Notes under the pieces: generated by a model
Told to the model about the DNA's origin: nothing
The model's input: only the letters and a program-made list of their open reading frames with translations
Databases searched by the model: none
Part shown: positions 22,630 through 26,136 of the stretch, piece by piece
Numbering within the stretch: the stretch's first letter is position 1
Layout of the letters: the number at the start of each line of letters is the position of its first letter
Source of the DNA: CAZVFE01 sp964626405
GTDB taxonomy: Bacteria; Bacteroidota; Bacteroidia; Cytophagales; Spirosomataceae
NCBI GenBank assembly: GCA_964626405.1
Contig: CAZVFE010000021.1
Span: 1 to 26,136, forward strand
DNA: 26,136 nt
Direction of reading: 5' to 3'
Translations under genes and position numbers: made by a program

Positions 22630-23937
22630 ATGGCATCTTTCAAAGTTAGAGGAGGGGTTAAACTTAAAGGCGAAATCATTCCTCAAGGAGCAAAAAATGA
22701 AGCTCTACAAATTTTATGTGCAGTTGTCCTAACCAAAGAAGATGTAATCATAAATAATATTCCAAATATTCGAGATGTAAATCAGCTAATTGATCTTCTT
22801 GCTTCCATGGGAGTTAAAGTAGAAAAATTAAGTGATTCTTCCTATAAATTCAATGCTGCAAATGTTGATATTAGTTTCCTAGATTCACAGGAATACAAGA
22901 AAAAAGCGGCTGCCTTAAGAGGCTCAGTGATGCTAGTAGGTCCTACCCTAGCGCGTTTTAAAAAAGGGAAAATTCCATCACCGGGAGGAGATAAAATTGG
23001 TAGAAGAAGATTGGATACCCATTTTATGGGCTTCATTAAATTAGGAGCTAAATTCAAATTTAGTCAGGATGAAGGAGGAATTTATGAAGTAGATGCTTCT
23101 AATCTTACAGGAGCCTATATGTTATTGGATGAGGCTTCCGTTACTGGAACGGCGAATATTCTAATGGCAGCTGTATTGGCTAAAGGAACAACGCAAATTT
23201 ATCATGCTGCTTGCGAGCCATATATTCAACAATTATGTAAAATGTTGAATAGAATGGGGGCAAAAATATCTGGAATTGGCTCTAATTTATTAACAATAGA
23301 AGGAGTAGAGGAATTGGGGGGAACAGAGCATACCATGTTGCCAGATATGATTGAAATTGGGTCTTTCATTGGATTAGCAGCCATGACAGGATCTGAAATA
23401 ACCATCAAAGATTGTAAAATTCCTGAACTTGGTATTATCCCGGATGTATTTAAAAAATTGGGAATTAAATTAGAATTCCAAGGAGATGATATTCATATTC
23501 CAGCTCAAGAACATTATGAAATCGAAAGTTTCATTGATGGATCCATGCTGACAATCTCTGATCATCCTTGGCCAGGATTTACTCCGGATTTACTTTCAAT
23601 TGTTTTGGTAACTGCCATTCAAGCAAAAGGTACGGTATTAATTCACCAAAAAATGTTTGAAAGTAGATTATTTTTTGTAGACCGACTTATTGAAATGGGA
23701 GCTCAAATAATTTTATGTGATCCTCATAGAGCAACAGTAGTAGGGTACGACAGAAAACAACCTTTAAGAGGAATTAGAATGTCGTCTCCTGATATCCGTG
23801 CTGGGGTTTCCCTTTTAATCGCGGCTTTATCAGCGAATGGCGATTCTATCATAGATAATATTGAACAAATTGATCGTGGCTATCAAAATATTGATGGAAG
23901 ATTAAAATCCTTAGGAGCTATTATTGAAAGAATCTAA
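22630..23937 (+). CDS. murA: UDP-N-acetylglucosamine 1-carboxyvinyltransferase
   Basis: It transfers enolpyruvate from phosphoenolpyruvate to UDP-GlcNAc, the first committed step of peptidoglycan synthesis in the cytoplasm. The 435-residue EPSP-synthase-type fold is complete. Lys22 and Asn23 (GAKNEAL) are the conserved substrate-binding pair. The active-site loop reads PGGDKIGRRRLDTH (118-131): residue 121 is Asp (codon GAT at 22990-22992) where fosfomycin-sensitive enzymes have Cys (PGGC-IG). The substitution is known to retain activity and to block covalent inactivation by fosfomycin. The segment PGFTPDLLS carries the conserved late Asp. It follows the DUF4290 gene closely, and its stop TAA shares one A with the ATG of the MATE gene. 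Confidence 0.97.
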   Translation: MASFKVRGGVKLKGEIIPQGAKNEALQILCAVVLTKEDVIINNIPNIRDVNQLIDLLASMGVKVEKLSDSSYKFNAANVDISFLDSQEYKKKAAALRGSVMLVGPTLARFKKGKIPSPGGDKIGRRRLDTHFMGFIKLGAKFKFSQDEGGIYEVDASNLTGAYMLLDEASVTGTANILMAAVLAKGTTQIYHAACEPYIQQLCKMLNRMGAKISGIGSNLLTIEGVEELGGTEHTMLPDMIEIGSFIGLAAMTGSEITIKDCKIPELGIIPDVFKKLGIKLEFQGDDIHIPAQEHYEIESFIDGSMLTISDHPWPGFTPDLLSIVLVTAIQAKGTVLIHQKMFESRLFFVDRLIEMGAQIILCDPHRATVVGYDRKQPLRGIRMSSPDIRAGVSLLIAALSANGDSIIDNIEQIDRGYQNIDGRLKSLGAIIERI

Positions 23938-25271
23938 TGCTTATTTCAAAAATTAAAACTACCATTAATTTGGCCGTACCGATTGTCATTGGACAAATGG
24001 GTGTAATGTTAATGGGATTGGCGGATACTATTCAGGTAGGACAAATGCCAGAATTGGCTGCAGAAAGTTTAGGAGCAGCCGGAACAGCAGGTTCTATATT
24101 TTTTACAATTGCTGTTGTTGGATTAATTAGTATTGGAATTGCTTCCCCTTTAGTTTCAAAATCCATTGCTGAAAAAGACCCAGGAGAGGCGGGTTTAATA
24201 TTAAAATCCAATATTAAAGTAGCCTTATTTTTATCAAGTATAACCTTTTTCATCATATTTATTTTAGGCTATAATTATGATATATTTGGGCAGACGGAAA
24301 TAAATAAAAAACTTACATTACCTTATTTAGCATTAATTGATTTCTCTGTATTTTTCACTTTCCTTTTTGGGGCATTTAAAAGCTTTACGGATGGTTTAAA
24401 AAATACAAAAGTAGGGATGGTTATTACCTTATCTGCTCTTGTTTTAAATATCCTATTAAATCAAATTTTCATTTATGGATGGGGTCCTATACCCGCTATG
24501 GGACTTACTGGCTCGGGAATTTCAACTTTATTTTGTAGAATGGCCATGGCAGGATCTATTGGTCTATATATAAAATTTCGAAAAGATTACGATAAATATT
24601 TTATCAAAAAAGAATATAAAGCCAAATTCGAAAGGGAAATTTATCTTATTAAAACAGGTGTACCCAGTGGATTTCAAGGGTTCTTTGAAATTGCCGCATT
24701 TGGTTCGGCTGTAATTATGATGGGATGGATTTCTGTAACTGCCCAAGCTGCACATATGGTGGCCGTTAATATGGCAGCAATTACCTTTATGGCTGCCACG
24801 GGAATCGCAGCTGCGGGGGGCATCAATGTTGGCTCTGGTATGGGAAATAAAAGCAGAGCTGAAATCCTTATTTCGGGAAATGCTGCGATTTTGATTGTTA
24901 GCACCTTGATGATTTTCACTTCATTCGTCATGTTTTTTGGAAGAGACTTATTAGTTAGAGGCTATACAAATGAAATTGCTGTTATTGATATAGCCGTAAA
25001 ACTCATTATTTGGGGAGCTATATTTCAATTATTTGATGGCGTTCAGGCTGTGTCTTTAGGTTTATTAAGAGGAATGCAAGATGTAAATATCCCTACTATC
25101 ATTACAGTAATTGCTTATTGGGGGATAGGAATCCCTAGTTCTTATTATTTAGGTATAAAAACAGATTTTGGAGCAACTGGAATCTGGATGGGACTTTGCA
25201 TTAGCTTAATAGTTTCTTCGATTTTACTTACCTGGCGTTTTTATTATCAAGCTAAACGAGTAAAACTTTAA
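23937..25271 (+). CDS. MATE-family efflux transporter
   Basis: This inner-membrane antiporter of the MATE/NorM type exports cationic drugs or metabolites using a Na+ or H+ gradient. About twelve hydrophobic segments fill the 444 residues in two pseudo-repeats. The first is marked by LAVPIVIGQMGVMLMGLADT and the second by GVPSGFQGFFEIAAFG and VSLGLLRGMQD, all typical of the family. The length is normal. Its ATG shares one nucleotide with the murA stop codon (TAATG), so it is translationally coupled to murA, and it is the last gene of the asnS-to-MATE run. An AT-rich hairpin follows the stop codon. Substrate and coupling ion are unknown. Confidence 0.93.
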   Translation: MLISKIKTTINLAVPIVIGQMGVMLMGLADTIQVGQMPELAAESLGAAGTAGSIFFTIAVVGLISIGIASPLVSKSIAEKDPGEAGLILKSNIKVALFLSSITFFIIFILGYNYDIFGQTEINKKLTLPYLALIDFSVFFTFLFGAFKSFTDGLKNTKVGMVITLSALVLNILLNQIFIYGWGPIPAMGLTGSGISTLFCRMAMAGSIGLYIKFRKDYDKYFIKKEYKAKFEREIYLIKTGVPSGFQGFFEIAAFGSAVIMMGWISVTAQAAHMVAVNMAAITFMAATGIAAAGGINVGSGMGNKSRAEILISGNAAILIVSTLMIFTSFVMFFGRDLLVRGYTNEIAVIDIAVKLIIWGAIFQLFDGVQAVSLGLLRGMQDVNIPTIITVIAYWGIGIPSSYYLGIKTDFGATGIWMGLCISLIVSSILLTWRFYYQAKRVKL

Positions 25272-25273
25272 AT

Positions 25274-25300
25274 ATTTTTTGATATTATTTATCAAAAAAT
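25274..25300 (+). terminator. AT-rich hairpin after the MATE gene
   Basis: An 11-bp perfect stem (ATTTTTTGATA / TATCAAAAAAT) with a 5-nt loop begins 3 nt after the MATE stop codon. It is followed by TTGAATTTTG. The stem is weak because it contains only one G-C pair, but its position fits a terminator. Confidence 0.5.
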
Positions 25301-25449
25301 TTGAATTTTGTGGTTTCCCATGGATTATTTCCCAAAAAAGAATTAAATTTCCTCTAGGGGACGGGAGGGTGCATTTATTCCCCTTAATAAAATTTAAAGA
25401 ATTTTCGCTTAAAATAATTTATAAAAATAATCTCTAAACTGATAAAATA

Positions 25450-26073
25450 ATGAAAATCAAATTATTTACCTTCGCCTTTTTATTCATCGGTTATTCCAGT
25501 TTTTCACAAAATAACCAATGGGTTGACCTTTTCAATGGAAAAGATTTATCCAACTGGAAACTTTCAGATAATCCAGAGACCTTTTCCGTTAAAGACGGCA
25601 AATTAATCGTTGATGGAGATAGATCTCACATGTATTATAATGGATCCTTCAATGATCATAATTTTAAAAATTTCGAATTAAAATGTGAAATTAAAACCTC
25701 TCAAGGTGCAAATTCTGGAGTATATATCCATACAGATTACCAAGATTCTGGTTGGCCATCTAAAGGTTATGAAATTCAAGTAAATAATTCCCATACAGAT
25801 TGGCGTAGATCCGCCTCCTTATATGCTATTGTAGACAATCCGGAGGTTTATGTAAAAGATGAAGAATGGTATACCATGACCATCCGCGTGGAAGGAAATC
25901 ATATTATTACCAAAATCAATGATACTGTAGTGGTAGATTATACTCAACCTGAAAACCCTACAAGAAACGAAGGTAGCGCAAAAAGAGTTCTAAGCTCTGG
26001 CACAATTGCGATTCAAGGCCATGACCCTAAATCGCATATAGAATACCGAAAAATTCAGATTAAATTACTTTAA
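25450..26073 (+). CDS. Exported DUF1080 (3-keto-disaccharide hydrolase/LamG-like) protein
   Basis: The protein has a signal peptide (residues 1-19, ending SSFSQ) and a single DUF1080 domain of the concanavalin/LamG-like jelly-roll fold at about 22-206. Diagnostic segments are WVDLFNGKDLSNWK near the start, ANSGVYIHTDYQDSGWPSKG in the middle, and GTIAIQGHDPKSHIEYRKI at the end. Members of this family are annotated as 3-keto-disaccharide hydrolases, cleaving 3-keto-glycosides in the periplasm; many remain untested. At 207 residues it is a minimal single-domain member. The expected partner, a Gfo/Idh/MocA-type glycoside 3-oxidase, is not in view. Its stop codon overlaps the end of a convergent minus-strand gene by 9 nt. 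The 178-bp upstream gap holds a hairpin and a G-rich patch at 25357-25369 but no clear -7 element. Confidence 0.88.
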   Translation: MKIKLFTFAFLFIGYSSFSQNNQWVDLFNGKDLSNWKLSDNPETFSVKDGKLIVDGDRSHMYYNGSFNDHNFKNFELKCEIKTSQGANSGVYIHTDYQDSGWPSKGYEIQVNNSHTDWRRSASLYAIVDNPEVYVKDEEWYTMTIRVEGNHIITKINDTVVVDYTQPENPTRNEGSAKRVLSSGTIAIQGHDPKSHIEYRKIQIKLL

Positions 26074-26136
26074 AGGAATTAATGAAATCTCTCCGATGAT
26101 ACCTGATGGCATAGCCTGCCATTGGGTAGCATCAAA
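26065..26136 (-). CDS. C-terminal end of an unidentified gene running off the window
   Basis: Reading the minus strand from the right edge gives an open frame of 23 codons before a TAA at 26067-26065. The end reads WQAMPSGIIGEISLIPLK. It converges with the DUF1080 gene and overlaps its last 9 nt. A PSG-(I/L)-(I/L)-G end reminds me of the C-terminus of some large glycoside hydrolases, but too little is present to name a family. Whether it is a real gene depends on sequence beyond the window. Confidence 0.5.
   Translation of the reverse strand, partial: FDATQWQAMPSGIIGEISLIPLK

Overview
This window is an ordinary stretch of Bacteroidota chromosome, AT-rich (about 35% GC by eye), most likely from a pigmented Cytophagales-type environmental bacterium. 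The evidence is: promoter -7 elements of the TAnnTTTG type with no clear Shine-Dalgarno sequences; two TonB-dependent receptors with N-terminal carboxypeptidase-regulatory domains; Bacteroidota-restricted families (DUF4292, DUF4290, an EnvC-like M23 protein); and gene orders typical of the phylum (rpoN next to asnS; DUF4290 next to murA; TPR-DUF4292-EnvC). I see no insertion sequence, prophage, CRISPR array or defence island. The genus assignment is a guess.

Left to right: (1) xylose isomerase (minus), with a strong hairpin behind it, is divergent from a secreted M1-family metallopeptidase (plus). (2) A minus-strand carotenoid operon, crtI-crtB-TauE/SafE permease, has genes 1 nt apart or overlapping by 4 nt; behind it, separated by a strong hairpin, is an ECF sigma gene with its own well-matched promoter. 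(3) A TonB-dependent receptor (plus) converges with no gap on a minus-strand operon TPR protein-DUF4292-EnvC-like protein; a 100-N assembly gap destroys most of the N-terminal half of the DUF4292 gene. (4) A PD40/TolB-like beta-propeller protein (plus) converges with no gap on a second TonB-dependent receptor (minus). (5) tRNA-Arg(ACG), a PaaG-like crotonase and sigma-54 (rpoN) lie together on the minus strand. (6) The plus-strand run asnS-dgkA-DUF4290-murA-MATE is tightly packed, with the last genes overlapping or nearly touching. (7) A secreted DUF1080 (3-keto-disaccharide hydrolase/LamG-like) protein ends by overlapping the C-terminus of a minus-strand gene that runs off the right edge.

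Functional links: crtI and crtB form the carotenoid backbone, but no cyclase or hydroxylase is nearby. The EnvC-like protein has lost the M23 zinc ligands and should be an amidase activator, not an enzyme. dgkA (possibly undecaprenol kinase) and murA suggest an envelope-precursor group. MurA carries Asp where fosfomycin-sensitive enzymes have Cys.

No clearly new system is present. The points most worth a second look are the TauE/SafE permease translationally coupled to crtB, the 16-bp-phased AATCGGAG repeats upstream of the second receptor, the two convergent junctions that share one palindromic TAATTA for both stop codons, and the Asp-type MurA.
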